From the NCBI RefSeq assembly GCF_002076895.1, contig NZ_CP020465.1, forward strand, positions 4,154,001 to 4,218,000: a stretch of DNA of 64,000 nucleotides. The letters run 5' to 3'. The DNA comes from Cognaticolwellia beringensis. GTDB taxonomy: Bacteria; Pseudomonadota; Gammaproteobacteria; Enterobacterales; Alteromonadaceae. The position numbers were made by a program, and so were the translations under genes. Below are positions 55,027 through 63,597 of the stretch, piece after piece. The notes beneath the pieces are model-generated. The model searched no databases and had not been told where the DNA came from. It was given only the letters and a program-made list of their open reading frames with translations. Within the stretch, counting starts at the first letter, position 1, and every line of letters begins with the position of its first letter.

Positions 55027-55737
55027 ATGAACATTAAATCTATATCCTTCACAGACCTGATTCCCTTCTCAGTTATCTTAGATAAATATGCTAAATCCCC
55101 GTCAAAACTTGTAGAATATTTTGTTGCTGGAATTAGAAAGAAGATTATTTTCTATGCAGTTAATCAATCTGAGAAATATGTTCACATGATTCGTTGGGGC
55201 GAGAATGATATTGATGCTGGTCAACCTCCATTTCATGAAAAAGAAAAAAAGATCTTTGTCGTCAAGGGGGAAATGCTCCCACTGGCTAAAATTCATCAAT
55301 TCGACAAGCTTTTCAAAGGTGCCTTAAATGAAATTGATCTTTTTGAAGATATCGGAGATTACCATGAACTTGTGGAATACCAGAGAGACTTAAAGTTATT
55401 CCCTGATTATGGAGCAGATACTGGGCTAACCTCCCCAGTAGAGTTCAGGGGTATCGAATATAAGCACATTTTTATTGAGGCTAAAGATATTGAAGCTATA
55501 GAAGAACTATTAAAAACACAAAGTTCTCCAAAAGCCAACATACAGACTCGAAGGGAAAACGTTTTCTTTGAATGGCTTAAAGATAAAGACGAGCTAGTTA
55601 TAAGTAACACGAAGAAAGACGATGTTTGGGAAGAGTTAAGAAAATTAGACCCTCACCTTTTCAGTTCATTACCTAAAAATTTCTTCCGAGTTCAACAAAT
55701 AGTGGAATTTAAATCTGGTCGAAAAAGAAATAAGTAA
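55027..55737 (+). CDS. hypothetical island protein
   Basis: A 236-residue acidic soluble protein (starts MNIKSISFTDLIPFSVILDK) with no membrane segments. I do not recognise the family. Its end contains DVWEELRKLDPHLFSSLP, and it has a basic tail (KSGRKRNK). It follows the integrase by 78 bp behind a GGAG site. The position suggests accessory cargo or an element-specific function such as regulation, but nothing in the sequence shows which. Confidence 0.65.
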   Translation: MNIKSISFTDLIPFSVILDKYAKSPSKLVEYFVAGIRKKIIFYAVNQSEKYVHMIRWGENDIDAGQPPFHEKEKKIFVVKGEMLPLAKIHQFDKLFKGALNEIDLFEDIGDYHELVEYQRDLKLFPDYGADTGLTSPVEFRGIEYKHIFIEAKDIEAIEELLKTQSSPKANIQTRRENVFFEWLKDKDELVISNTKKDDVWEELRKLDPHLFSSLPKNFFRVQQIVEFKSGRKRNK

Positions 55738-55757
55738 GTAAGTAAGTAAGTAAGTAA
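55731..55757 (+). repeat. TAAG microsatellite overlapping a stop codon
   Basis: TAAG is repeated 6.75 times at the end of the hypothetical gene. The stop lies in the first repeat, so slippage would not change the protein. It may affect spacing to downstream elements. Confidence 0.8.
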
Positions 55758-55799
55758 AATTAACCATATTAGCTACAGTCTACAGAATACGTACTATTT

Positions 55800-55836
55800 A
55801 ACTTGGTCATAATTATGTAAAAACTTTGACCAAGTT
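55800..55836. promoter_or_regulatory. 10-bp inverted repeat upstream of alpA
   Basis: AACTTGGTCA at 55800-55809 pairs with TGACCAAGTT at 55827-55836. A further TTGACCAA half-site follows. It lies 93 bp before alpA and is a candidate operator for a helix-turn-helix regulator. Confidence 0.5.
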
Positions 55837-55928
55837 GACCAATTTTCATAGTCAAAATTTCTCTTAAAATACCCCTCATAGCTCATGCAATAACGCATCA
55901 GAACATTAGGGCTATTAAAGGATAAATA

Positions 55929-56135
55929 ATGACAAGTACAAGACTACTTCGGATTAAACAAGTTCAACAACTCACTTCGCTTTCAAAAAGCTACATATAC
56001 CAACTATGTAATCAAAACCAATTCCCTAAGAGCATTCCTCTTGTAAAAGGCGGTACTGCTGTAGCTTGGGTAGAGTCAGAAATATTTGCTTTCATAGAGT
56101 CACGAATCAAAGCGCGTGATGAGGGGGAAGTTTAA
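55929..56135 (+). CDS. AlpA-family regulator / excisionase
   Basis: A 68-residue HTH protein with the AlpA pattern LLRIKQVQQLTSLSKSYIYQ, NQFPKSIPL and AVAWVESEIFAFIESRI. Members activate integrase expression or bind att DNA as recombination directionality factors. Strong AAAGGAT ribosome site. It is divergent in role from, but next to, the P4-type integrase, as usual for such islands. Confidence 0.9.
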   Translation: MTSTRLLRIKQVQQLTSLSKSYIYQLCNQNQFPKSIPLVKGGTAVAWVESEIFAFIESRIKARDEGEV

Positions 56136-56137
56136 TC

Positions 56138-56350
56138 ATGACGACTTCACAAGATGATTATAAGCAAAAGCTAATCAGCAATCATAGTAGTAAAAAGGGA
56201 TTGAGTGGGGAAGTTAATGCGAACTGCATTAATTACACCTATGACCCTAATGACGTTGGTTCATGGCGAAGACACGTAAACAATTTAACTGGGTACTCAT
56301 GTTCTTTGTATTCACTACGCCCAACAACAACATTAATTAATACTAAATAA
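56138..56350 (+). CDS. small island protein with a degenerate Cys motif
   Basis: A 70-residue protein that starts two bases after the alpA stop behind GGGGGAAG. Its part EVNANCINYTYDPNDVGSWR with CSLYSLRP resembles a family of small proteins in P4-like islands and prophages with C-x2-C and C-x2-C, here with one Cys of each pair replaced. A zinc-binding fold is therefore doubtful. Function unknown. Confidence 0.55.
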   Translation: MTTSQDDYKQKLISNHSSKKGLSGEVNANCINYTYDPNDVGSWRRHVNNLTGYSCSLYSLRPTTTLINTK

Positions 56351-56460
56351 AAAGTCCGCACTGAATAAACAGAAGCGGACTTAATAGATTCTTCGCAAGA
56401 TCAGTATAACAAACTTCTGTTTTTTAGTGATGACTTTCTTTTGTACATAAGGAAGCTCAC

Positions 56461-56745
56461 ATGAAATTTTTTGACATTCAAAATAACGTTTTAACCGTTG
56501 TTGAAATAATTACAGTTCAACTTCAAAGTAATGAAGCTATTACAGCCTCATTGCTTTCTAGTAATCCAACTCGTGAAATAACCTCTTTAGACCTTCGAGC
56601 CAAAGGAGTAAGAAGCCCTAACCAATCCATTGGGAGAATCAAACAAAAAGGCGCAATCATTAAATCAACCCGAAGAACAATTAAAGATAAATTTGGCAAA
56701 GTACATAAAGGCATAGCCTGTTATACATTACAGGGGTGGAAATAA
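56461..56745 (+). CDS. hypothetical island protein, basic, possibly DNA-binding
   Basis: A 94-residue protein with a basic central part (GRIKQKGAIIKSTRRTIKDK), predicted helical N-terminus, no Cys pairs. The family is not recognised. A good AAGGAAG site precedes it, and its stop codon TAA shares a base with the start ATG of the RepA-like gene, so the two are coupled. Confidence 0.6.
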   Translation: MKFFDIQNNVLTVVEIITVQLQSNEAITASLLSSNPTREITSLDLRAKGVRSPNQSIGRIKQKGAIIKSTRRTIKDKFGKVHKGIACYTLQGWK

Positions 56746-57795
56746 TGTCTTATACATTAACCCCCTATTAGCCAGCTAACATCAAAGCAACCGAAAAACA
56801 CTTGGCTAATCAAAGATGTTATTGAACAAGCTACTACGGGGATGCTCTTTGGTTCCCCTGCAAGTGGTAAATCATTTATCGCTATGGATATGGCCTTTTG
56901 CATAGCAATTGGTCATGACTTTGCCAATAATCCTGTACAACAAGGACAAGTCGTTTATTTAGCTGGTGAAGGCTTTAACGGCCTTAGTAAACGGTTTAAG
57001 GCGCTAGAAGAGAAGTACCAGATACAAACTAGTGATATCTATATCTCTAACATGCCAGCATCTTTGATGTGTAAAGAAAATACAGATGAAGTGATTGAGG
57101 AAATAGATAAGATTTGCCCCAATCCATCATTAATCATTGTTGACACCCTTCACCGTAATTTTGGAGGTGGCGATGAAAACAGTGCTAAAGATGTTGGTAA
57201 GCTAATGGAAGTGATAACAGCAATCATCAATCATACTGGTGCCACTGTTCTTTTAGTGCATCATTCTGGTCATAACTCAGGTGATAGAGCTAGAGGGTCA
57301 AGTGCACTAAAAGCCGCTTTAGATGTTGAATATAAAATATCTAAAAAAGGTAGCGTTGTCACAATGATAAATACCAAGGTTAAGGATTTTGATAAACCAG
57401 AGTCTATTTCTTTTAACCTTGTATCTCAGCCTATTGTAGGGTGGTCAGATGATGAAGGAATGCCAATTCAATCAGCTGTCTTAGAGTTAAATAATGCTGC
57501 TAACCCCAAACGTAAGGCTACTCTTTCCAAGAGAGAAAGTGGTGCTTTAAATGCCTTAGAAGTCTTGATTAATGATAAAGGAATAACAATACCGCAATCA
57601 GTGATAAAGGCTAACCCTATACTTTCAGGGAAAAGCTATATTCACATTGATGATTGGCGTGCTGAAGTATATCAATCGCTTGATAATGAAAAATTAGACC
57701 TACAGGCAAAACAGAAAGCTTTCAAACGCGCTAGAGATAAACTCGAACAAAAGAGCTTGGTAATAGTTACTGACGATTTCTATTGTTTAAGTTGA
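56745..57795 (+). CDS. RepA-like AAA ATPase/helicase with an N-terminal frameshift
   Basis: The ATPase domain is intact from Met 56842 on, with Walker A GSPASGKS at once and Walker B SLIIVDTLHRNFGGG. An LVHHSGHNS sensor-like motif follows, the pattern of RepA/KaiC-type hexameric helicases. Upstream, the other frame reads ISQLTSKQPKNTWLIKDVIE, which belongs to the same protein, but the natural ATG 56745 (with a GGGGTGGA site) is out of frame by one base at a run of five C (56761-56765). Removing one C restores MSYTLTP and the whole N-terminus. Either a genuine mutation, slippage or a sequencing error. From 56842 alone, 317 residues. Confidence 0.75.
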
Positions 57796-57815
57796 TTTTT
57801 TCCTGTGGTTTATTA

Positions 57816-57864
57816 GCCGGACAATCAAGTACACCCTTTAGGGTTGTGTACTTGTATGTCTGGC
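57816..57864. repeat. long imperfect hairpin after the RepA-like gene
   Basis: Outer arms GCCGGACA and TGTCTGGC, inner perfect arms CAAGTACAC/GTGTACTTG and a CCC/GGG top form about 20 paired bases. No strong T-run follows on the plus strand; it may be a transcript end or part of a replication origin. Confidence 0.6.
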
Positions 57865-57911
57865 ATAATCTGTAAACGTTAAATTCTCAGGACTAAACAG
57901 TTAGACTTCTT

Positions 57912-57959
57912 TTTAACCATCAGTTTAACCATCAGTTTAACCATCAGTTTAACTATCAG
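57912..57959 (+). repeat. four 12-bp iteron-like direct repeats
   Basis: TTTAACCATCAG is repeated three times exactly and once with one change. It lies 117 bp after the RepA-like ATPase, so it is a candidate replication origin (iterons) for the element. The spacing of exactly 12 bp is similar to the triplet at 53627 but the sequence differs. Confidence 0.72.
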
Positions 57960-58208
57960 TTTGGATAACAGCTAGTTTTAGCAAAGCATCAATGTATTTA
58001 TTGTATAAAAATCAAACTATTACTACGGTGTTTGTGTCGGATTACTTTACACTACTGTCTTATTTTCCTTAAATAATACTTACACACACCTGATATTGTT
58101 TAAGTTTTTGGTTTTGGTGCACTTTTTGCTTTAAAAGTGAAGTATTGTAATGTCTCCATTTTACAATCGCCTATCAAAATTAATGGAAAGAATTAAAAGG
58201 GAATCTAA
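57960..58208. other. 249-bp intergenic region, nothing recognised
   Basis: AT-rich spacer before the first PEP-CTERM gene, containing its promoter. No gene was recognised. Confidence 0.35.
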
Positions 58209-58916
58209 ATGAAATTTGAGTTTTTAAAAGCTGTTACAGCAGGATTTATCTTGTCTGTGAGTTGTCTGGTTAATTTGGCCAATGCAGGTCTTATGAAATC
58301 CACAAGTGAAGGGTTTGATATTGTTATTGATTCACAACAAAAAATTCAATGGTTAAATACTTCACACACAGCTAATTACACTCAAAGTGAAATACTAAAT
58401 ATGACGAAAGAAGGTGGCTCTCTTGAAGAATGGCGATACGCCACTTTTGATGAGATGGTGTCAATGATTAGCACAATATATCCTTTCTTTAGTGGCACTA
58501 TCCCTAGCGCATATCGTAACGGTCTTGAAACAGTAAATTTCACAGATAATATTTTATTTCACGAATTGATAACTGATGAAATTAAAGTTTTTGATAATTA
58601 TTTTGGTGCGGTTATTGATTGGGGCCATTCATTTTCAGTAAGTGGGATTTATGGAAAGGTCGCTTACAATGTAGATTCAGGTGGTCTTTTAGTTGATGAA
58701 TACCAGGTTTTTTCATTGTTTGATGGATTAATTTCTGAACCATCATGGGAGGACCATATTACTTTTCATGTTGGAACATCATTTAACGATTTAAGCTCTC
58801 CAAATAACCATTTTCTTGTTAGAAATACACAAACAGTTTCTGAACCACCTACACTTGCCATATTTGCTCTAGGAATTATGGGCTTAGTGTCGCGTCGTTT
58901 AAAGAGTAAATCGTAA
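58209..58916 (+). CDS. PEP-CTERM sorting-domain protein (first of a pair)
   Basis: A 235-residue exported protein with a signal peptide (ends ANAG) and a C-terminal PEP-CTERM tail: SEPPTLAIFALGIMGLVSRR (PEP box altered to SEPP, helix, Arg cluster). The body resembles DUF1566-like/discoidin-type secreted proteins of marine bacteria (YATFDEMVSMI). It is processed by exosortase. It has a good AAAAGGGAA site. The two PEP-CTERM genes share almost the same leader, suggesting duplication. Confidence 0.8.
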   Translation: MKFEFLKAVTAGFILSVSCLVNLANAGLMKSTSEGFDIVIDSQQKIQWLNTSHTANYTQSEILNMTKEGGSLEEWRYATFDEMVSMISTIYPFFSGTIPSAYRNGLETVNFTDNILFHELITDEIKVFDNYFGAVIDWGHSFSVSGIYGKVAYNVDSGGLLVDEYQVFSLFDGLISEPSWEDHITFHVGTSFNDLSSPNNHFLVRNTQTVSEPPTLAIFALGIMGLVSRRLKSKS

Positions 58917-58965
58917 GATTGTTTCACTATCATAAGTAATGGAAAATAATTAAAAGGGAAATTTC

Positions 58966-59658
58966 ATGACGTTTAAGTTTGTAAGCACAGCTTTAGCAGG
59001 TTTAATATTGTCAATTTCAACGATAGCAAATGCTGGTCTCATCGTTGACACGGATAATGATAGCTTTATAGATCAATCTACTGGCTTAGAGTGGATGGAT
59101 TTCGGTGTTAATAATATATACTCTTTCGATCAAACATTAGAACTAATTAAACCTGGAGAAATTTATTCTGATTGGCGTTTAGCTTCAAGGCAGGAAGCAT
59201 TCTCGCTTTGGAAAAATGCTTTTATAGGAATTGGCGCAGATGGGGAAGTTCAGACCCCCGATAACTTCGATTTCATATTAGCTTGGGATAATTCAGAATC
59301 TAACCCTAATCATGATTCAATTTGGGAGGATGTGTTTGATATCATGGGCTACAATCATAGATATGCGATAGATATGATTATTGAAGAAAACCAAGCTCAA
59401 GCTTTATTTTTTAACGATGACGGTTCTGTCGGATATGCTTACTTTAATGATAATAAAAACAGCCCTCAATTTGATTATAACGCCGATGACTTTATAGTGC
59501 TCAGTTCTCTTGCTGACGATGCAAGTCACCAACGAAATCAAGTACACACTGTATTCAGTACACTTCTTGTAAAACCAGTTCAAAGTGTCCCAGAGCCAAC
59601 TACTCTTGCTATTTTTACATTAGGAATGATTGGCTTGGCATCACGCAGGTTTAAATAG
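58966..59658 (+). CDS. PEP-CTERM sorting-domain protein (second of a pair)
   Basis: A 230-residue exported protein with a signal peptide (ends ANAG) and a tail VPEPTTLAIFTLGMIGLASR, a canonical PEP-CTERM. The body contains FIDQSTGLEWMDFGVNN and SDWRLASRQEAFSLW, the features of DUF1566-like proteins. It is a paralogue of the preceding gene, 49 bp upstream. Cell-surface or secreted location is expected; function unknown. Confidence 0.85.
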   Translation: MTFKFVSTALAGLILSISTIANAGLIVDTDNDSFIDQSTGLEWMDFGVNNIYSFDQTLELIKPGEIYSDWRLASRQEAFSLWKNAFIGIGADGEVQTPDNFDFILAWDNSESNPNHDSIWEDVFDIMGYNHRYAIDMIIEENQAQALFFNDDGSVGYAYFNDNKNSPQFDYNADDFIVLSSLADDASHQRNQVHTVFSTLLVKPVQSVPEPTTLAIFTLGMIGLASRRFK

Positions 59659-59684
59659 TAATATTCCAGAGAGTTAAATGCCAG

Positions 59685-59717
59685 AAAGCACCACTCGTTA
59701 AGTTTGGTGCTTTTTGT
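59685..59717 (+). terminator. rho-independent terminator after the PEP-CTERM pair
   Basis: AAAGCACCA pairs with TGGTGCTTT across an 11-base loop, followed by TT. It lies 27 bp after the second PEP-CTERM stop. Confidence 0.78.
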
Positions 59718-60644
59718 TTCTGCTACTTAGTAGTTATGTGTTGAGTGGTGTGCTTATAAAAACTAGTGGATATGTTTGTTATGAGTACGTAAAGCTCTTT
59801 TACTATCAGCCTAATTGATAAGGGGGGGGCTTGATAGCTATATGGCGTAAAGGAAGTACATGTTTGATAAAAAATTTATACTATTTTCAGCATAGCGTTC
59901 TGTGTATATGTGTGTACTTATTTGGAAATGTGCCTAATTAGCCGTTATTTTTCAATAAAAAACTTGAAGATTCGGCTAGTATCAGCCAACCCGTAAACCC
60001 TTAACACGACCTGTCGCACCAGAAGCAGAAATTGAGCAAACGGAGCTACGAATTAATGAGCTTGCGAAGCAAGTGAATGAAATGAGTAGTTAGTGAAGCG
60101 AAATGTTCTGTGAAATGAGTGAGTAAGGTTCAGTGTTTGAAAGCCTAATGCTAATGACAAAAAAATAAATTTATACTTACTACTTTGAATATCAGCTGTT
60201 AACGGTCAACACAACTACGGGTATTGGTAGGGTTATTGATTAACAGTCGCTTAACTAAGGTGTAGGTGAAGTCATGCTTGTACTAGAAATACAACCTCAT
60301 GTGCAATACAGATGTGAGGGTATTTGAACCAATAGCACACTGGATTAACGACAGGTTTAAAGCATAAGAAAGCAATAACTTGTATGTGCACCTTAGTAAC
60401 CGTAGTTATTAGAGCCGTTAACTATTAACACTAGCTATTGACGGCTCTCATATCTACGGGTATATGCGTGGTATGCCTTACAGTTTAGTGGCCAGCTTCT
60501 AGACCGTAGTTAAGCTAAGCATTATTTACTAATACTAACTGTAGACGAATACTAGTAGTTATTAGAGCCACTAGAAGCTGATATTAGCTGCTAGCGGAAC
60601 TTATAACTACTTACAATATGCGCCCTCTTGTACCGACCATAAAC
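59718..60644. other. 927-bp region without intact genes; boundary of the cassette array
   Basis: A frame at 59980-60093 reads APEAEIEQTELRINELAKQV and ends TAG, without a start; it looks like the C-terminus of a lost gene. TAGTTATTAGAGCC occurs twice (about 60403 and 60549), and AGAGCCGT/ACGGCTCT form a stem at about 60410-60449. A G8 run lies at 59822-59829. No intact gene. Confidence 0.45.
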
Positions 60645-60738
60645 ACCTAAAGCCACTAAGAGGCTAAAAATTGTTTGCTAAAATGTTGAGGAGCAAAAGC
60701 CAGCTGTAATTTGTCCGACTTGAAAACCCTTGTTAAGT
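60645..60738 (-). repeat. integron attC-like site 5 (array end)
   Basis: It shares TTTGCTAAAATGTTGAG, the CCAGCTGTAATTTGTCCG core and the GCC/GGC outer arms with the other four sites. It encloses the 3' end of the first cassette gene (stop 60733). It is the most divergent of the five and marks the end of the array. Confidence 0.65.
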
Positions 60739-61374
60739 GGATTTCTCTCTAATAGCTACTGAATACGCTATATCACTTAAGTTACCTATTGTTATCAACA
60801 TTCGCTCATCTTCTACTTTGTTTTTTACAACCAACCTTAACTCATTTTGATGCTCATACTTTTTATCTTTTTGAAAAGGGTTTAGCTGATTTAAATTTAA
60901 TTCGAGATTAAGATACTCAACAGACTGTCTTTTGTAAGAAATTGACTTTGTTTCTAAATAGTGATCTAAACGCTCAAAAAACTTCTCTAAGTTGTATATT
61001 ACAGTTGCAGAACCACCAAACTTCCTCAGTAGCTTTTCATCAATTACGTCTAGCTCATTGGTGTAGTCATTAACAGGAATGATTAAGTAGTATATGCAGT
61101 AAACAGATAAAGAAGCATATTCATGGCTGAATTCTCTGTGGACTCCATTAGTTATATTACCAACAACCTCGGTTTCTCCGTTATCAAGAACTCGGCTTAA
61201 AATAGCATTTGAAAAAAAATCAACTTTATGAGCTCCTTCATTCAAATCGCCAACTTCATCATTATGCTCTTCTTTGCGATAAAAACTCAAAGGCTGCAAA
61301 CACATTTGTCCATGATTTAAAAAGTTCTCAGTGTATTCAGGTTTTGAATACTTAATTAAAAAGTGCCGATGCAT
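60733..61374 (-). CDS. cassette gene, hypothetical (DUF2971-like)
   Basis: A 213-residue protein starting MHRHFLIKYSKPEYTENFL. It has FYRKEEHNDEVGDLNEG and HQNELRLVVKNK, features resembling DUF2971 and related proteins in phage-defence islands, though below certainty. The start lies five bases inside attC 4, and the stop lies in attC 5, as expected of an integron cassette gene. Confidence 0.65.
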   Translation of the reverse strand: MHRHFLIKYSKPEYTENFLNHGQMCLQPLSFYRKEEHNDEVGDLNEGAHKVDFFSNAILSRVLDNGETEVVGNITNGVHREFSHEYASLSVYCIYYLIIPVNDYTNELDVIDEKLLRKFGGSATVIYNLEKFFERLDHYLETKSISYKRQSVEYLNLELNLNQLNPFQKDKKYEHQNELRLVVKNKVEDERMLITIGNLSDIAYSVAIREKST

Positions 61375-61378
61375 AGAA

Positions 61379-61468
61379 TCTAACGCCTTAAATAAGCGGA
61401 AAATAATCGTTTGCTACAATGTGCAAGGCACGAGTGCAGCCAACTGTATTTTTCCGTTTGATTGCCTG
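61379..61468 (-). repeat. integron attC-like site 4
   Basis: On the plus strand it begins TCTAACGCC, contains TTTGCTACAATGTGC, then CCAACTGTATTTTTCCG and closes GATTGCC. Arms and spacing match the other sites. Confidence 0.72.
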
Positions 61469-61488
61469 ATATTTACTATTTAAAGCTA

Positions 61489-61710
61489 TTAGGGTTGTTT
61501 ATTAAAGAAAATAGATGCTATTACCGCGCATATCCAAGCTGGAGCAACCATCCCTACAGCTAGTACAGAAAATAATATTAGATCTCCACCGTCACAAGAA
61601 CTAGTTTCCGCACAAGAAATAGCACTGGAAAGTACTTTTATTAATACAAACCAAGCAATAATCCCTGTTATGACCCCACCTTTGTTCAGATCTTTAAAAT
61701 CAGACTTCAT
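61489..61710 (-). CDS. cassette gene, small two-helix membrane protein
   Basis: A 73-residue protein with membrane helices at about 13-30 and 45-68 and a Cys-rich loop (AISCAETSSCDGG). No family recognised. It is enclosed by attC 3 and attC 4. Membrane proteins of this size are common in integron cassettes; function unknown. Confidence 0.6.
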   Translation of the reverse strand: MKSDFKDLNKGGVITGIIAWFVLIKVLSSAISCAETSSCDGGDLILFSVLAVGMVAPAWICAVIASIFFNKQP

Positions 61711-61730
61711 TTTTCACATCCATGTTAAGT

Positions 61731-61818
61731 ACCAACGCCCTTTTAGGGGGTAAGTAATAATTTGCTGAAATAGCGAGGAACTAGCAAAAACCAACTGTTT
61801 TTTTGTCCTTTCGAGCAA
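61731..61818 (-). repeat. integron attC-like site 3
   Basis: On the plus strand: ACCAACGCCC at the outer end, TTTGCTGAAATAGCGAGG, CCAACTG and a closing GAGCAAC. The inner arms TTTGCT and AGCAAA-like pair with each other. The site separates two minus-strand cassette genes. Confidence 0.72.
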
Positions 61819-61822
61819 CTTT

Positions 61823-62698
61823 TTATGCTTTTTCTTGATACTTTCTTGCCCAATATCTAACAGAACTTGTCACAGTTTTTGATATGCTAAGATGTTGAAG
61901 AAAAAGATTAATCTTCTCTAGATCATTACCCGTTTTAGTATCTGCTCGATCTAAGACCTGTTGGGGATCAAAAAACTTTGGCATTTCGCTTATGTTAGTT
62001 TCCATCTCATTTCCTGAATAGGTCCACAGCAAGTAGGAAACGTACGCAGGTATTCTAATGTTGTATTTGTCTGGTTTTTCAAGTTTATTGAATTCATGCA
62101 ATATTTGAGATGAAGCCATCCGTATACCGTTTTCACCCTTTATCTTACCCTCGAACAACTCTTCCTCAGTAAGATTAGGTACTTTTGAGACTTTCTTTAA
62201 TTGAACGCTGTTCGACTTGATTTTCGACTTCAAGTTCCAGATTTCTTTCGCCTTAGCGATTTCTTGGTTTGAAACTTCATCACAGGAAAGCCAGAGCTCC
62301 CAAAACCAAGAACTTATCGCAGGGTATTCATCACTGTTTGGGAGGATGTATACCGCGGACTCTACCCAACTTTTCCCATCATCCAAGCTCAATCCGTTAG
62401 CTGAGTAGTTTGCGGACCCAACGATAGCACCGTTTTCGGTTATAGTAACTTTTGAGTGCAGTAGACTTGAATGCCGAATTTCTATGTTTGGTTTGCTACG
62501 AAGTTTTTGTATTACTTCAGGGTTTGTACCGCCCGATAACAGGTTACATACAATTTTAACCCTGGAACATGTACTTAGAAAGTCGACTGCGCCTTCGCCC
62601 CAGAACGCTACAGCAATACACACTGGTCGTTCAGAGCTCTGTTGTTCAAACAATTCTGTTGTTTTTTCTGCAATCATACTACCACTTGATAAGAACAT
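61823..62698 (-). CDS. cassette gene, PLD-superfamily nuclease-like protein
   Basis: ATG 62698 follows GAGGTGG; a GTG at 62731 lies within the attC site and is unlikely. The 291-residue product has one HKD motif (LLHSKVTITENGAIVGSAN, with H, K and a downstream N in place of the usual D-G-S pattern; GSANYSANGL follows). One-motif PLD proteins act as homodimeric nucleases, for example in BfiI-type restriction and some defence systems. This one is a cassette between attC 2 and attC 3. Confidence 0.75.
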   Translation of the reverse strand: MFLSSGSMIAEKTTELFEQQSSERPVCIAVAFWGEGAVDFLSTCSRVKIVCNLLSGGTNPEVIQKLRSKPNIEIRHSSLLHSKVTITENGAIVGSANYSANGLSLDDGKSWVESAVYILPNSDEYPAISSWFWELWLSCDEVSNQEIAKAKEIWNLKSKIKSNSVQLKKVSKVPNLTEEELFEGKIKGENGIRMASSQILHEFNKLEKPDKYNIRIPAYVSYLLWTYSGNEMETNISEMPKFFDPQQVLDRADTKTGNDLEKINLFLQHLSISKTVTSSVRYWARKYQEKA

Positions 62699-62719
62699 AG
62701 CCACCTCATATATCCGAGC

Positions 62720-62808
62720 AAAACGCCCCACTAACAGGCAAATAATTGTTGGCTAAAATGTTAAGCGAAACGAAACCGAGCCAACTGTTTTAGTTCCGTT
62801 TAAATGCC
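62720..62808 (-). repeat. integron attC-like site 2
   Basis: On the plus strand: AAACGCCCC, GTTGGCTAAAATGTTAAG, the complement arm GAGCCAACTGTTTTAG, and GTTCCGTTTAAATGCC at the inner end. It is closely related to site 1 and contains the stop codon of the next cassette gene. Confidence 0.78.
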
Positions 62809-63399
62809 AATCAGTTTAAACCCGTCACTTTTAAACTCGTGACCAGATAAACAACCTATATGTTTACCTGATATTAACCATACTTCTTTAAAGTTATCAG
62901 TTAAATCTAAAAGGTTTTCTTTTAATACTTCATGTTCAACCTGCATAGCCATCATATTTAGATAAAGTAGGACTATAAGACCTTTAGAGTCAGCATAATG
63001 TTTTTCAACTTTTTTACCTAACACATCACGTATTCTAGTTAGACCATAAGAACTTGTGTAACCATCGCCTTCTAGCAATTTTGCAGAAATTTGTTCAGGG
63101 CCTTCTTGCTTATATTCCAAGCCTCTTTTTCTGCCTGAGTCCATTACCTCTACAAGTTGAATTAGTTCAATGCGAGAATTAACATGTAGTTTGAAGTCAT
63201 ATTCTCTTTGTTCATCAATTTCTTCAATTTCAATTAAACACTTTTCAACATGGTTACAATACCCAACTCCAAACTTGGCAGCGCACCAGGCTTCAAGCTT
63301 TCTGCTGTGGAGTCTTTTATTAAAGAGTTCTACCTTGGGAATTGCTTCGTGCTCTAATTCTGTTTGTATTAAAAGTTTTGATGGTTCGAAAATACTCAT
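62800..63399 (-). CDS. cassette gene, hypothetical protein
   Basis: A 199-residue acidic protein (MSIFEPSKLLIQTELEHEA) with EYDFKLHVNSRIELIQLVEV, a D/E-x-ExK-like region that faintly suggests a nuclease core, and no membrane segments. I cannot assign it. It starts near the MITE-like element and ends at 62800 within attC 2. Confidence 0.6.
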   Translation of the reverse strand: MSIFEPSKLLIQTELEHEAIPKVELFNKRLHSRKLEAWCAAKFGVGYCNHVEKCLIEIEEIDEQREYDFKLHVNSRIELIQLVEVMDSGRKRGLEYKQEGPEQISAKLLEGDGYTSSYGLTRIRDVLGKKVEKHYADSKGLIVLLYLNMMAMQVEHEVLKENLLDLTDNFKEVWLISGKHIGCLSGHEFKSDGFKLIGI

Positions 63400-63419
63400 A
63401 ACTATCCGTGTTGGCTAAC

Positions 63420-63597
63420 GAGACTGTAGAATTTCTCTTTTTGAACAAAACAGCCTCAATATTTATTAAAAATTAAGCCTCAAATTGCATTGCTACGTGA
63501 AATCTGAGGCAATATCCCACTAAAAAGTGACTTTTATAGGCGGTATGAACATAAAAATTATCCGTCATTTTATATTTTGGAGAAATTCTACAGCCTC
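63420..63597. mobile_element. MITE-like element with 18-bp terminal inverted repeats
   Basis: The ends 63420-63437 (GAGACTGTAGAATTTCTC) and 63580-63597 (GAGAAATTCTACAGCCTC) are inverted repeats with one mismatch. The 178-bp interior holds no open frame. Flanks carry AAC on both sides (63417-63419, 63598-63600), a likely 3-bp target duplication. It lies exactly at the attC crossover triplet, between cassette attC 1 and the next cassette gene. Confidence 0.75.

Noticed and set aside
57900..57965. A CRISPR array
   Set aside because: The 12-bp repeats are directly adjacent without spacers, so they are tandem iteron-like repeats.
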